Positions 35,672 through 44,756 of a DNA stretch of 64,000 bases are shown one piece after another (the first letter of the stretch is position 1; each line of letters opens with the position of its first letter). Below the pieces are notes generated by a model. It was not told the origin of the DNA. It worked only from the letters and a program-made list of their open reading frames with translations, and made no database searches. Both the position numbers and the translations under genes were made by a program. The stretch spans positions 1 through 64,000 of the forward strand of contig JADKDJ010000003.1 of NCBI GenBank assembly GCA_016718405.1, written 5' to 3'. This DNA is from Candidatus Rhodoferax odensensis (GTDB lineage: Bacteria; Pseudomonadota; Gammaproteobacteria; Burkholderiales; Burkholderiaceae_C).

Positions 35672-37210
35672 CCATTTCCATTGAACTTCGCACCCAAATC
35701 CTGCGCCTATACCAAGCCGAGCACTGGCGCGTGGGCACCATCGCACGCCAACTCCATCTGCATCGCGACACGGTCACGCGCGTGCTCAGCGCGGCCAGCG
35801 TGGTGGTGCGCGCGCACCCCAGAGCGCGCCAAATCGATCTGTATCTGCCCTTCATCACCGAGACCCTGAGCAAGTACCCCAGCCTGAGGGCCAGCCGCCT
35901 GCACGTCATGCTCCAAGAGCGAGGCTACACGGGAAGCAGCTCGCACTTTCGTCACCTGCTGGCCAGCCTGCGCCCACGGCGCGAGCCCGAGGCCTACCTG
36001 CGCCTGCGCACCTTGCCTGGCGAGCAGGCCCAGGTCGACTGGGCTCACTTTGGCCATCGGCGCATTGGCCGTGCCGAGCGACCCTTGATGGCCTTTGTCA
36101 TGACGCTGTCCTATTCGCGGCGCATCTTTCTGCACTTCAGCCTGAACGCGCGCATGGACAGTTTCCTGGGTGGCCATGTGCTGGCCTTTGAGGCCTGGGG
36201 AGGTGTTCCGCGCGTGATACTGAGCGACAACCTCAAGAGCGCCGTGCTCGAGCGCATGGGAGAGGCCATCCGGTTCAATCCGCAGTACCTGGCCTTTTGT
36301 GCGCACTACCGCTTTGAGCCGCGTCCCGTGGCGCTGGCACGCGGAAACGAGAAGGGCCGCGTGGAACGTTCGATTCGCTACATCCGCGACAACTTCTTTG
36401 CCGCTCGCGTGTTTGCCGATGTGGACGATCTCAACACCCAGGCCAAGATCTGGTGTGAGGCAGCGGCATCAGATCGACCTTGGCCCGAAGGTGCCCAATT
36501 GACGGTGGGCGCGGCATTCGACAACGAGCGCCCAAGCCTGATGGCTATGCCGCCAAACCCCTACCCGCTGGAAGAACGCGTGGAGGTCCATTCGGGCAAG
36601 ACACCCTATGTGCGTTTCGATCTGAACGACTACTCGATCCCCCACACCCATGTGCGGCGCAGCCTCACCGTGCTGGCCAGTGCGCACAGGGTTCGCATTC
36701 TGGACGGTGGCGCCGTTTTGGCCGAGCACGCGCGCAGTTACGACAAGGGCGCGCAGGTGGAAATTGCAGCCCACGTCCAAGCCTTGAAGGAACACAAGAG
36801 TCGCGCGCGCCAGCACAGTGGCGTGGACCGCTTGAGCCAGGCCGTGCCGGCCATGGCTCAATTGTTGGCTCGCGCCGCCGCTGCGGGCTACCACCTGGCC
36901 TCGATTACACGCACCCTCACCGAATACCTGGAGCACTACGGTGGCGCGGCCATGCAGGAGGCGGTGCTGGAGGCCTTGCGTCGCGATGTGCCACATCCCA
37001 ACGCGGTGCGCCACGCCTTGGAGCATGCGCGTGAGTTGCGCCAAGCCACGCCACTGGTGGTGCCCCAACTCTCCGAGCGGGCGCAGCTCTGGACGTGCAC
37101 GTGCCAACCGTGGCCTGGGTGCCTATGACGCGCTGCAAGCCCAGGCCACGCCGGTCAGCCCTGACAACACCAACAACGCTGACAACACCGACACGAGTGA
37201 TCCGACATGA
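35668..37210 (+). pseudogene. istA: IS21-family transposase, frameshifted near the C terminus
   Basis: This IstA-type DDE transposase has an N-terminal HTH (IARQLHLHRDTVTRVLSAAS). The catalytic residues are seen in EQAQVDWAHFGHRR (first Asp), VILSDNLKSAV (second Asp) and NEKGRVERSIRYIRDNFF (Glu). The frame holds to about 37088. Restoring two missing bases, near 37090 and 37116, gives LDVHVPTVA then GAYDALQAQATPVSPDNTNN and DTSDPT. The stop (37208-37210) then overlaps the istB start by ATGA, and the gene length is two bases short of a multiple of 3, as predicted. Without repair the protein stops at 37128 with 28 wrong or missing residues; the catalytic core is untouched. Confidence 0.88.
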
Positions 37211-37983
37211 ACACCAACACCACCCATCTGCAGGCCCGCGCCAAGGCCCTACGCCTGGCAGGCTTGCTGGCGCACTGGGACAGTCTTGCCGCCACGCCGA
37301 CTCAGTTGGCCTGGGTTGTGCGGCTGCTCGATTGCGAGGAGCAACTGCGTGGCCAGCGCAGCCTGGAGCGACGCATGCGCGCGGCGCATCTGCAGCCGTT
37401 CAAGCCGCTGGCCGACTTCGATTGGAGCTGGCCCACGCGCTGTGACCGCGAGACGGTCCAGGACTTGATGGGCCTGGCCTTCATGGCAGACGCCACCAAC
37501 GTCATGCTGGTGGGCACCAACGGCCTGGGCAAGACCATGCTGGCGTGCAATCTGGCGCACCAGGCCTTGGTGCAGGGCCATACCGTGCTGTTCACCAGTG
37601 CGACCGATATGCTGGGCGAGTTGACAGCGCTTGACAGCGACTCGGCGCTGCGCCGGCGACTCAAACACTATGGCGCGCCAGACCTGTTGGTCATCGATGA
37701 GGTGGGCTACCTGTCCTACTCCAACCGATTCGCCGACCTGCTGTTCGAGCTGATCAGTCGGCGCTACCAACGCAAAGCACCATCATCACGACCAACCGCG
37801 CCTTCAAGGAGTGGCACGAGGTCTTCCCCAATGCCGCCTGTGTCGTCTCGCTGATCGACCGCTTGGTGCACCGCTGCGAGATCGTGATGCTGCAGGGCGA
37901 CTGCTATCGCCTCAAAGGAGGCCATGGCGCGAGCCGAGCACAAGACTGCCAGCCGTGCCGCTCGCAAAGGCAAGAAGTCATGA
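37207..37983 (+). pseudogene. istB: IS21-family ATPase helper, two compensating frameshifts
   Basis: IstB is the AAA+ helper that directs IstA to target DNA. Visible are the IstB head (LAGLLAHWDSLAATPTQLAW), Walker A in GTNGLGKTMLACNLAHQALV and Walker B in LLVIDEVGYLSYSNRFADLL. Near 37780 one base is missing (CGCAAAGCACC); the other frame then gives TIITTNRAFKEWHEVFPNAA and CVVSLIDRLVHRCEIVMLQG. Near 37917 one extra A returns the frame to KEAMARAEHKTASRAARKGK, stopping at 37983. Total length is a multiple of 3, in agreement with one loss and one gain. Normal length is 258 residues. Confidence 0.88.
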
Positions 37984-38258
37984 AGCGAAAAACCAGAGCG
38001 CAGCGAGCCCAACAGCGCGAATATGGCTTGGCAGAACTGGGGCTTGCCAACACCAAGGCCATCCCCCGAACCCTCCGTATTGCAGCGAATTGGACGCCCA
38101 AGCAAGCCATGGCTGTCTATGAAATCCTGGACGACCTCATGGATGTCATTTGGCGTCAATATGGCAAAGACATCCAGCGCGCCCTCAAACACGACCGCAC
38201 CTACGACGCCAAAGACTTCAGCTCGCCAGGCATCGACGAAACCGACGTGCCGTTCTGA
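37980..38258 (+). CDS. Small fourth gene of the IS21 element (unknown)
   Basis: This 92-residue protein starts at an ATG that overlaps the istB stop (ATGA 37980-37983). It has a basic head (MKRKTRAQRAQQREYGLAEL), then a helical part WTPKQAMAVYEILDDLMDVI and WRQYGKDIQRALKHDRTYD, ending in an acidic tail GIDETDVPF. No family that I can name with certainty. Its place inside the element's terminal repeats and the coupled start make it an integral part of the element's operon rather than host DNA. Confidence 0.7.
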   Translation: MKRKTRAQRAQQREYGLAELGLANTKAIPRTLRIAANWTPKQAMAVYEILDDLMDVIWRQYGKDIQRALKHDRTYDAKDFSSPGIDETDVPF

Positions 38259-38368
38259 TCGGCGCAGCATCGACCAGCGAGCGCCCAGCACCGGCGCTCG
38301 CGCATTGCTCTACCCACGACCTACGCACCACGCATTTGGACGAGCGCTTTCCAGCAGCCCTCAAAACC

Positions 38369-38413
38369 GCACTTCGGCAGCCACTTTTATGCGGTTCCAC
38401 GCAGCCGTTAACA
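38369..38413 (-). repeat. IS21 element right terminal repeat
   Basis: Read inward on the minus strand it begins TGTTAACGGCTGCGTGGAAC, then a GTGGCTGCCGAAGTGCGG block. It is the inverted partner of 34869-34913. The hsdM reading frame runs 17 codons into it before stopping at 38361. Confidence 0.8.
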
Positions 38414-38418
38414 CCAAA
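38414..38418. repeat. Target-site duplication, right copy (CCAAA)
   Basis: CCAAA directly after the element's terminal CA, matching 34864-34868. The next bases continue the hsdM codons for His-Leu-Leu. Confidence 0.9.
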
Positions 38419-39862
38419 AGGTGGTCCGGGTCGTGGTCCACCACGTCGCCCACGTGGGGGTTCTTCTGGTCCAGGTTGTAGCCCGCTGCCTTGATCTGCT
38501 CGATGCTGACTTTCCAGGCGCGTTCGTTTTCCACCCGGGCGGCAAAGCCATCGGCCTCGCTGCCCCACCAGGCTTTTTCGGCGTCGAACTCTTCGATGCG
38601 GATGGGCTTGGTCTTGTTGTAGTTCTTCACGCCTGCCGGGTAGGGGTGCTCGTAGTACCAGACGTCTTTGGTCGGCGTGCCCTTGGTGAAGAACAGCAGG
38701 TTGGTCTTGATGCCGGTGTAGGGCGCAAACACGCCGTTGGGCAGGCGCACGATGGTGTGCAGGTTGCACTCGGTCAGCAGTTGCTCCTTGATGCGGGTCT
38801 TGACGCCCTCGCCAAACAGGGTGCCGTCGGGCAACACCAGCGCGGCGCGGCCATTCACTTTGAGGATGTGTTTGATGAGCACCAGAAACAAATCCGCCGT
38901 TTCCTTGGTGCGCACGTCAGCGGGGTAGCCTTGCTCAATGCCCGGCTCTTCCACACCGCCAAAGGGCGGGTTGGTGAGCACCACGTCCACCCGTTCTGCC
39001 CCTGTGTAGTCGCGCAGCGGGCGGGCCAGCGTGTTGCCGTGCACCACCTGGCTGGGCACCTCGATGCCGTGCAGCATGAGGTTGGTGACGCACAGCATGT
39101 GGGGCAATTGCTTCTTTTCCACGCCGCCAATGCAGCCTTGCAGCACGGCCTCTTGCTCCGTGTTCTTGACCTGCTTGCGCATGTGTTCAATGGCGCAGAC
39201 CAAGAAGCCGCCGGTGCCGGTGGCCGGGTCCAGCACCTTTTCGCCCAGCTGGGGGTTGACCATGTCGACCATGAACTGGGTGACGGCGCGGGGCGTGTAG
39301 AACTCGCCCGCATTGCCGGCGCTTTGCAGGTCTTTGAGGATTTTTTCGTACAGGTCGTTGAACTGGTGGCGCTCGGCCTGGCGGTTGAAGTCGATGGCGT
39401 TGAGCTTGTTGATGACCTGGCGCAGCAGGTGGCCGCTTTTCATGTAGTTGTAGGCGTCTTCAAACACGCCGCGCACCACAAAGCCGCGCGGGTTGCGCTG
39501 GGCGTCGCCACGCAGGTTCTTCAACGCGGTGAACAGGTCGTTGTTGACAAAGCCCAGCAAGGTGTCGCCAGTGATGCCTTCCGCGTCGGCGGCCCAGTTG
39601 CGCCAGCGCAGGGGCTCGGGGATGGGGCTGGTGTAGCTGTCGCGGGTGAGCTCCATCTCTTCTTCCAGCGCGTCAAACACTTTGAGAAACAGCAGCCAGG
39701 TGAGCTGGGAGATGCGTTGGGCGTCGCCATCGACGCCGCTGTCTTGGCGCATCACGTCCTGGATGGATTTGATGACGCTGGAGAGGTTGGACATGCTTTT
39801 TGTAGGTTTTATGAATAAAAACAGGCTCTAGGACCCGTGGAATATGCGCAAACTGCTATCAA

Positions 39863-42343
39863 TTACGTAGCGCTTGTAGAGTACAACTCGCGTTCCAGGG
39901 TTTGCAGGGCATCCAGGTACTGGGGGCGGCCGCCAAAGCTTTTGATGATCTCGGCCGGGCGGCCAATGTCGGTGAAGGGCTGGACGTTGAAAACCGTGTC
40001 GGCCTCGATGGTAGCAATGCCTTCGTCGGCGTATTTGTCCAGCAGCGCGTCGATGACTTTGCGGGCCACGGGGCCGTAGTGGGTGAACACGTTGCGCTTT
40101 TTGACGCGGCGGCGCGCTCGCGGCGGGTGAGTGGGGGCATGTTGTAGGCGACATGCAGCAGCAGGTCGAACGGGTCGAGGTTGGTGAGGCCGGTGCTGGC
40201 CATTTCTTCGGCCAATGCTTCGATCAGCACGCCCTGGCTTTCCAGTTCGGCGACCAGGGCGGCTTTGCGGTCGGCGTCGTTCCAGGCCTGCAGGAACTTG
40301 TCCAGCGAGTCGTACTGCTTGGTGAGGTTGATGCGGGTGTAGTCGCGCAGGCTCTCGGTGATGAGCTGGCCCTGGGCGTTGAGGTACTGCACGCGCTCGC
40401 GCGCCACGGCGACGGTGACCATGCCGCCGACGACGTATTTTCTCGGCTCGCCGTCACCAGGGGCAAACGGGCCAAGGGGGGCGAGCGGCGGGTTGGCAAT
40501 GTCGGCGGCTGCGGGCAGGGCGTCCAAGACATCGGGCGGCGCAATGGGTTGCCCCGCGTGCGGCTCGTAGATCTGCACCGGCTCGCCGTCAAAGGCGGGG
40601 TCGGCAAACAGCTCGGTGGCGCGCTTGAAGTCGAGGATGGTGAACCAGCTTTTGCCCAGGTCTTCGCGCAGGCGGGTGCCACGGCCAATGATCTGCTTGA
40701 ACAGCGTCATGGACTTGATGTTCTGGTCCAGCACGATGAGCTTGCAGGTTTGCGCGTCCACGCCGGTGCTCATGAGCTTGGAGGTGGTGGCTATCACCGG
40801 ATAGGCGCTTCTCGGGGTCGATGAAGTTGTCCAGCTCGCGCTTGCCTTCGGGGTTGTCGCCGGTGATCTGCACCACGTATTTGGGATTGCTGGCGCAGAT
40901 GTCGGCATTGGCGTTGCTCAGGGCCTGGCGCATGCGGGCGGCGTGGTCGATGTCTTCGCAAAAGACGATGGTCTTGGCGTAGCGGTCGGTGGCTTTCAGG
41001 TACTCGGTGATCTTGGCCGCTACCGCTTCGTCGCGCTTCTCCAGCACCAGCTTGCGGTTCATGTCGGCGCCGGTGTAGATGCGGTCTTCAATCAGGTTGC
41101 CGTGCTTGTCCGTCATGCCCGCCGTGGGGCGCCAGCCAAAGGCATCTTTGTCCAGGTCCACCCGGATGACTTTGTAGGGTGCGAGGTAGCCGTCTTCAAT
41201 GCCTTGTCTGAGGCTGTAGGTGTAGAGGGGCTCGCCAAAGTAATCGCTGTTGGAAACCTCTCTGGTTTCCTTGGGCGTGGCTGTCAGGCCTACCTGGGTG
41301 GCGCTGCTGAAATAGGTGAGGATTTCGCGCCAGGCGGAGTCTTCATCGGCGCTGCCCCGGTGGCATTCGTCCACGATGATCAGGTCAAAAAAGTCGGGGC
41401 TGAACTGCTTGTAGATGTTGGCTTCTTCTTCCGTGCCAGTCACGGCCTGGTACAGCGATAGGTAGATCTCGTAGCTCTTGTCCACCAGCTTGGTGGTTTT
41501 GTTCACAGCCAGATCGACATCTTCAACTTCAATTTGACCCTGCTCGTTGCTTCGCTCAATTCCCTTTGCATTGGGACTGAGCTTGGCCATGGCGCCCTTG
41601 AAGGGGCGAAAGTCGTTGACCATGGTTTGGTCAATCAGGATGTTGCGATCTGCCAGGAAAAGGATGCGTTTCTGGCCGCTGGGTTTGTCGGCGCGCCAGG
41701 GCGACTTCCACAGGCGGTGGATGATTTGGAACGCGGTGTAGGTCTTGCCGGTGCCCGTGGCCATGACCAGCAGCACGCGGTTTTGGCCGTTGGCGATGGC
41801 TTCCACCGTGCGGTTGATGGCATTGAGCTGGTAATAGCGCGGGGTCTTGGCGGTGGTGGCGAGGGCGTAGTCGAATTCGGCCACGCTTTGCACTTCGGTG
41901 TTCCAGCCCTTCCACGCGCAGTAACGCGCCCAGAGTTCTTGCGGGGACGGGAACTGGTCGAGGGTGAGGGTTTGCTCCAGCACGCCGGTGGCCAGCGTGG
42001 CGTCGCGAAACACAAAACCGTCGCCGTTGCTGGCAAAGCTGAATGGCACGTCCAGCAGTTGCGCGTAGTTGATGGCTTGCTGCATGCCTGCCTGCATCGA
42101 GAGGCGTGACTTTTTGGCCTCTACCACAGCCAGCGGGATATTGGGCTTCAAAAACAGCACATAGTCGGCGTGCAACACGGTTGCCAGATCACGCCGCGCG
42201 GTCTTGCCGCGCACCACCACACGGCCCGCGCGCAAGGGGTATTGGGCGTAAATCTGGTCGAGGGTGTGCCATCCGGCCTGCACGACAGCGGGGCGGATGA
42301 CCTTGTCGCACAGGTCGCTTTCAGACAGGTTTTTGTTGTTCAT
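39863..42343 (-). pseudogene. hsdR: Type I restriction endonuclease subunit R, two frameshifts
   Basis: HsdR is the motor and nuclease subunit. From ATG 42343 (MNNKNLSESDLCDKVIRPAV) the frame shows VVEAKKSRLSMQAGMQQAIN, the nuclease E-x-K region, and VLLVMATGTGKTYTAFQIIH, Walker A. FDLIIVDECHRGSADEDSAW, the DEAD-like box, and VGLTATPKETREVSNSDYF follow. Near 40803 one extra C (AAGCGCC) shifts it; the next frame gives AYPVIATTSKLMSTGVDAQT and IGRGTRLREDLG, motif VI. Near 40105 one missing C shifts it again; the end reads VKKRNVFTHYGPVARKVIDA and stops at 39863. Net length is 827 codons, in agreement with one gain and one loss. As written, no full nuclease would be made. Confidence 0.88.
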
Positions 42344-42377
42344 GGCAGTCCCTGAGCAGAACATAACCCAAAAATCC

Positions 42378-42393
42378 CGTTGCACAACGGGGG
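42378..42393. promoter_or_regulatory. Hairpin upstream of hsdR (CCCGTTG-CA-CAACGGG)
   Basis: A perfect 7-bp stem with a two-base centre, 35 bp before the hsdR ATG. On the minus strand it is followed by ATTTTT, so it could act as a weak terminator/attenuator or as an operator for the restriction operon. The remaining 220 bp up to the alanine dehydrogenase gene show nothing I can name. Confidence 0.4.
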
Positions 42394-42615
42394 AAGACCT
42401 GAGGAAGCTGGGACAAAGTGGAAATGCACGACTCTGCACGGCATACCCCGGCCTGTGCCGCAGGTAGCGCACCTGGCCCACTGGGCGCGGCGGCACTTGA
42501 TCGCGCAAGGCCATTAGCGTGCTGAATGAAGCGGCTGAGTGGTTGATCTTCCTATGCACACGAGCGGAGTTGCAAGACACTGCGTCCTCCCTCGACAACC
42601 AAACCGGAGTCCAGC

Positions 42616-43731
42616 ATGAAAGTCGGCGTACCCAAAGAAATCAAAAACCACGAATACCGCGTAGGCCTGACCCCGGCCAGCGTGCGCGAGCTGACCTCGC
42701 GCGGCCACCAGGTGCTGGTGCAAAGTGGCGCTGGCGCGGCCATCGGCTTGAGTGATGCCCTGTACCAGGCGGCCGGCGCCACGCTGGTAACAGACGCGCC
42801 TCAGGTGTTTGCCCAGGCGGACATGATCGTCAAGGTCAAGGAGCCGCAGCCGCAGGAATGCGCCATGCTGCGCGAAGGGCAAATTCTTTACACCTACTTG
42901 CACCTGGCGCCGGACCCCGAGCAAACCAAGGCGCTGGTCAAGTCTGGCGCCATCTGCATTGCCTACGAAACCATCACGGGCGCGGGTGGTGGCTTGCCGC
43001 TGCTGGCGCCCATGAGCGAGGTGGCTGGGCGCATGTCGGTGCAAGCCGGTGCGGCACACCTGGAGAAGTCCAAAGGTGGCATGGGTGTGCTGTTAGGCGG
43101 CGTGCCGGGGGTGCCGGCGGCGCACGTGGCCATCATTGGCGCAGGCGTGGTGGGCACCCACGCCATGCAAATGGCCGTGGGACTGGGCGCACGCGTGACG
43201 GTGCTCGACAAGAACGTGGACCGCCTGCGCCAGCTTGACCTGGTGTTTGGCAACCGTATCAGCACGGTGTACTCCAACGCGCAAAGCGTGGAAGACGCCG
43301 TGCTCGATGCCGAGCTGGTGATTGGCGGCGTGCTGATCCCCGGCGCCGCCGCGCCAAAGCTCGTCACGCGCAACATGATTGCCAGCATGAAGAAGGGTGC
43401 GGTGGTGGTGGATGTGGCCATTGACCAAGGCGGCTGCTTCGAGACCTCGCACGCCACCACCCATGCCGAGCCCACCTATGTGGTCGATGGCGTGGTGCAC
43501 TACTGTGTGGCCAACATGCCCGGCGCCGTGGCGCGCACTTCCACCTTTGCATTGAACAACGCCACCATCGGCCACGCCGTGGCGCTGGCGGACAAGGGCT
43601 GGAAGCAAGCGCTCAAGGACAACGCGCACCTCAAGAACGGCCTGAACGTTGCCAGTGGTCAGGTGACCTACGAAGCGGTGGCGCGCGACCTGGGCTACAG
43701 CTACGTCAACGCCGACACCCTGCTGGTGTAG
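42616..43731 (+). CDS. ald: Alanine dehydrogenase
   Basis: The 371-residue enzyme interconverts L-alanine and pyruvate with NAD. MKVGVPKEIKNHEYRVGLTP is the classic start, and VKVKEPQPQECAMLREGQIL holds catalytic Lys and Gln/Glu positions. YTYLHLAPDPEQTKAL and VAIIGAGVVGTHAMQMAVGL follow, the latter the NAD Rossmann loop near residue 173, then VVVDVAIDQGGCFETSHATT. GGAGTCCAGC precedes the ATG. Full length and intact. It is unrelated to the defence genes next door. Links to the beta-alanine operon are only by theme. Confidence 0.96.
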   Translation: MKVGVPKEIKNHEYRVGLTPASVRELTSRGHQVLVQSGAGAAIGLSDALYQAAGATLVTDAPQVFAQADMIVKVKEPQPQECAMLREGQILYTYLHLAPDPEQTKALVKSGAICIAYETITGAGGGLPLLAPMSEVAGRMSVQAGAAHLEKSKGGMGVLLGGVPGVPAAHVAIIGAGVVGTHAMQMAVGLGARVTVLDKNVDRLRQLDLVFGNRISTVYSNAQSVEDAVLDAELVIGGVLIPGAAAPKLVTRNMIASMKKGAVVVDVAIDQGGCFETSHATTHAEPTYVVDGVVHYCVANMPGAVARTSTFALNNATIGHAVALADKGWKQALKDNAHLKNGLNVASGQVTYEAVARDLGYSYVNADTLLV

Positions 43732-43758
43732 GCGCGGCGGCGGGGTAACGCCCGCCTT

Positions 43759-44601
43759 CTACTTGGCCCCTCCACGCTGGAGCAACTGCACCACGTACCG
43801 CGACGGAATCGCGTACGAGATGCCAGACGGGTGTGTCAGGGCCGACTCCTTGGTGCCCTTGATGAAGACCATGTTGATCACCCCCAGCACCTCACCCTTT
43901 TCTGGGTCAAACAGTGGGCCGCCACTGTTGCCGGGGTAGGCCGTCGCGTCAAGCTGAAAAATGTCGAACGCGCCCGCGCGCAGGCTTCTGATCGCTTTGG
44001 CATTGAGTTGCTGAGCGGTCGGTGTCGGCAGCGCGGCCGCGGTAATGGACGAGATCAGCCCGCGATGGGTGACCGCCGAGAAGCCCAGCGCGCCACCAAT
44101 CGGGAACCCCATGAAGGCCACCGCCTGGCCCTCTCGAACGGCATCGGAGTCCCCCAGCGTCAAGGCTGGCACCGCCGGGCCGTCAAACCGCAGCACCGCC
44201 AAGTCATGCTCCTTGTCGAGCGCCAACACCGTGGCCATTCGCATCTGCAGAGCGTTGGCCGCGCCGCGAACCTGCACCGCCATGGACGAGTCGCTGAAGT
44301 CCTCGCTTGAGTCGGGCAACACATGCGCATTGGTGACAGCCGTGTTGCCGTCGCCAACCACGAAGCCAGTTCCTCGAAGGCGAAAGCGCGGGCTGTTGTT
44401 GGCCTTGTAGGACCCGACGATGACCACCGACGGTTTCACCTTGTCGATAACAGCAGGTAAGTTGGTTTGCGCCGAAATCGGCATGGCGGCGCCCAAACAT
44501 GCCAAGATGACCAACGCTACCCGCAAGATCTGCCGGACCCAGTGCGCCGACGCACGCCGCGCGGTTGACCCGGCTCTGAGATGTGTTGACCGCGGAATCA
44601 T
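43759..44601 (-). CDS. Secreted trypsin-like serine protease
   Basis: The 280-residue protein has a basic N terminus and a signal peptide (LRVALVILACLGAAMPISAQ). A chymotrypsin-fold protease domain follows: TAVTNAHVLPDSS (His), KEHDLAVLRFDGPAVPALTL (Asp) and DATAYPGNSGGPLFDPEKGE (Ser). There is no PDZ domain, so it is not DegP. The frame is open to 44769, but ATG 44601 has GGGAGG close upstream and starts directly before the signal peptide. It is divergent from prsT by 155 bp. A role in processing surface proteins of the exosortase system is possible but not shown. Confidence 0.85.
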   Translation of the reverse strand: MIPRSTHLRAGSTARRASAHWVRQILRVALVILACLGAAMPISAQTNLPAVIDKVKPSVVIVGSYKANNSPRFRLRGTGFVVGDGNTAVTNAHVLPDSSEDFSDSSMAVQVRGAANALQMRMATVLALDKEHDLAVLRFDGPAVPALTLGDSDAVREGQAVAFMGFPIGGALGFSAVTHRGLISSITAAALPTPTAQQLNAKAIRSLRAGAFDIFQLDATAYPGNSGGPLFDPEKGEVLGVINMVFIKGTKESALTHPSGISYAIPSRYVVQLLQRGGAK

Positions 44602-44756
44602 GCGCCTCCCATTTGTGAATACAGTACCGGTTCCGACCATTGGCGCCCCACTCTGGACGCAACTGGTCACGCCCGAGCCGTGGAATGCCAAACTGTGACG
44701 CGGCATTGACGTTAACATGCCCAGCCGACCCTCGATGACTTGACTTTGCGATCGCC

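Larger units (their letters stand above)
34869..38413 (+). mobile_element. IS21-family insertion sequence with four genes, inserted in hsdM
   Basis: The element is 3545 bp and carries a zinc-finger ORF, istA, istB and a small fourth ORF, all on the plus strand (opposite to hsdM). The ends are TGTCAACGACTG at the left and, read inward from the right, TGTTAACGGCTG, with further matching blocks (GGCTGCGAGCAGCGTTTT / GGCTGCCGAAGTGCGGTTTT). Terminal TG...CA is typical for IS21. A 5-bp target duplication CCAAA flanks it on both sides. The clean duplication implies a recent insertion, but istA and istB carry indels, so either it is already dead or the sequence has errors. Confidence 0.93.
34775..39794 (-). 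pseudogene. hsdM: Type I DNA methyltransferase, split by an IS21-family element
   Basis: The N-terminal part (39794 to 38414) encodes 460 residues of HsdM: DPATGTGGFLVCAIEHMRKQ with the SAM motif and VDVVLTNPPFGGVEE with the NPPF catalytic motif. It runs to VGDVVDHDPDHLL and then enters the insertion. The last 30 residues (TYARLQGEAQTLRDELKEIL ... SLASPR) are coded at 34868-34775, on the other side of the element. Removing the element plus one copy of the 5-bp duplication leaves 1470 bases, exactly 490 codons, with the join DHLL-ATYAR. The fusion now ends in 17 element-coded residues, so the C-terminal helix that contacts HsdS is lost. Confidence 0.94.
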
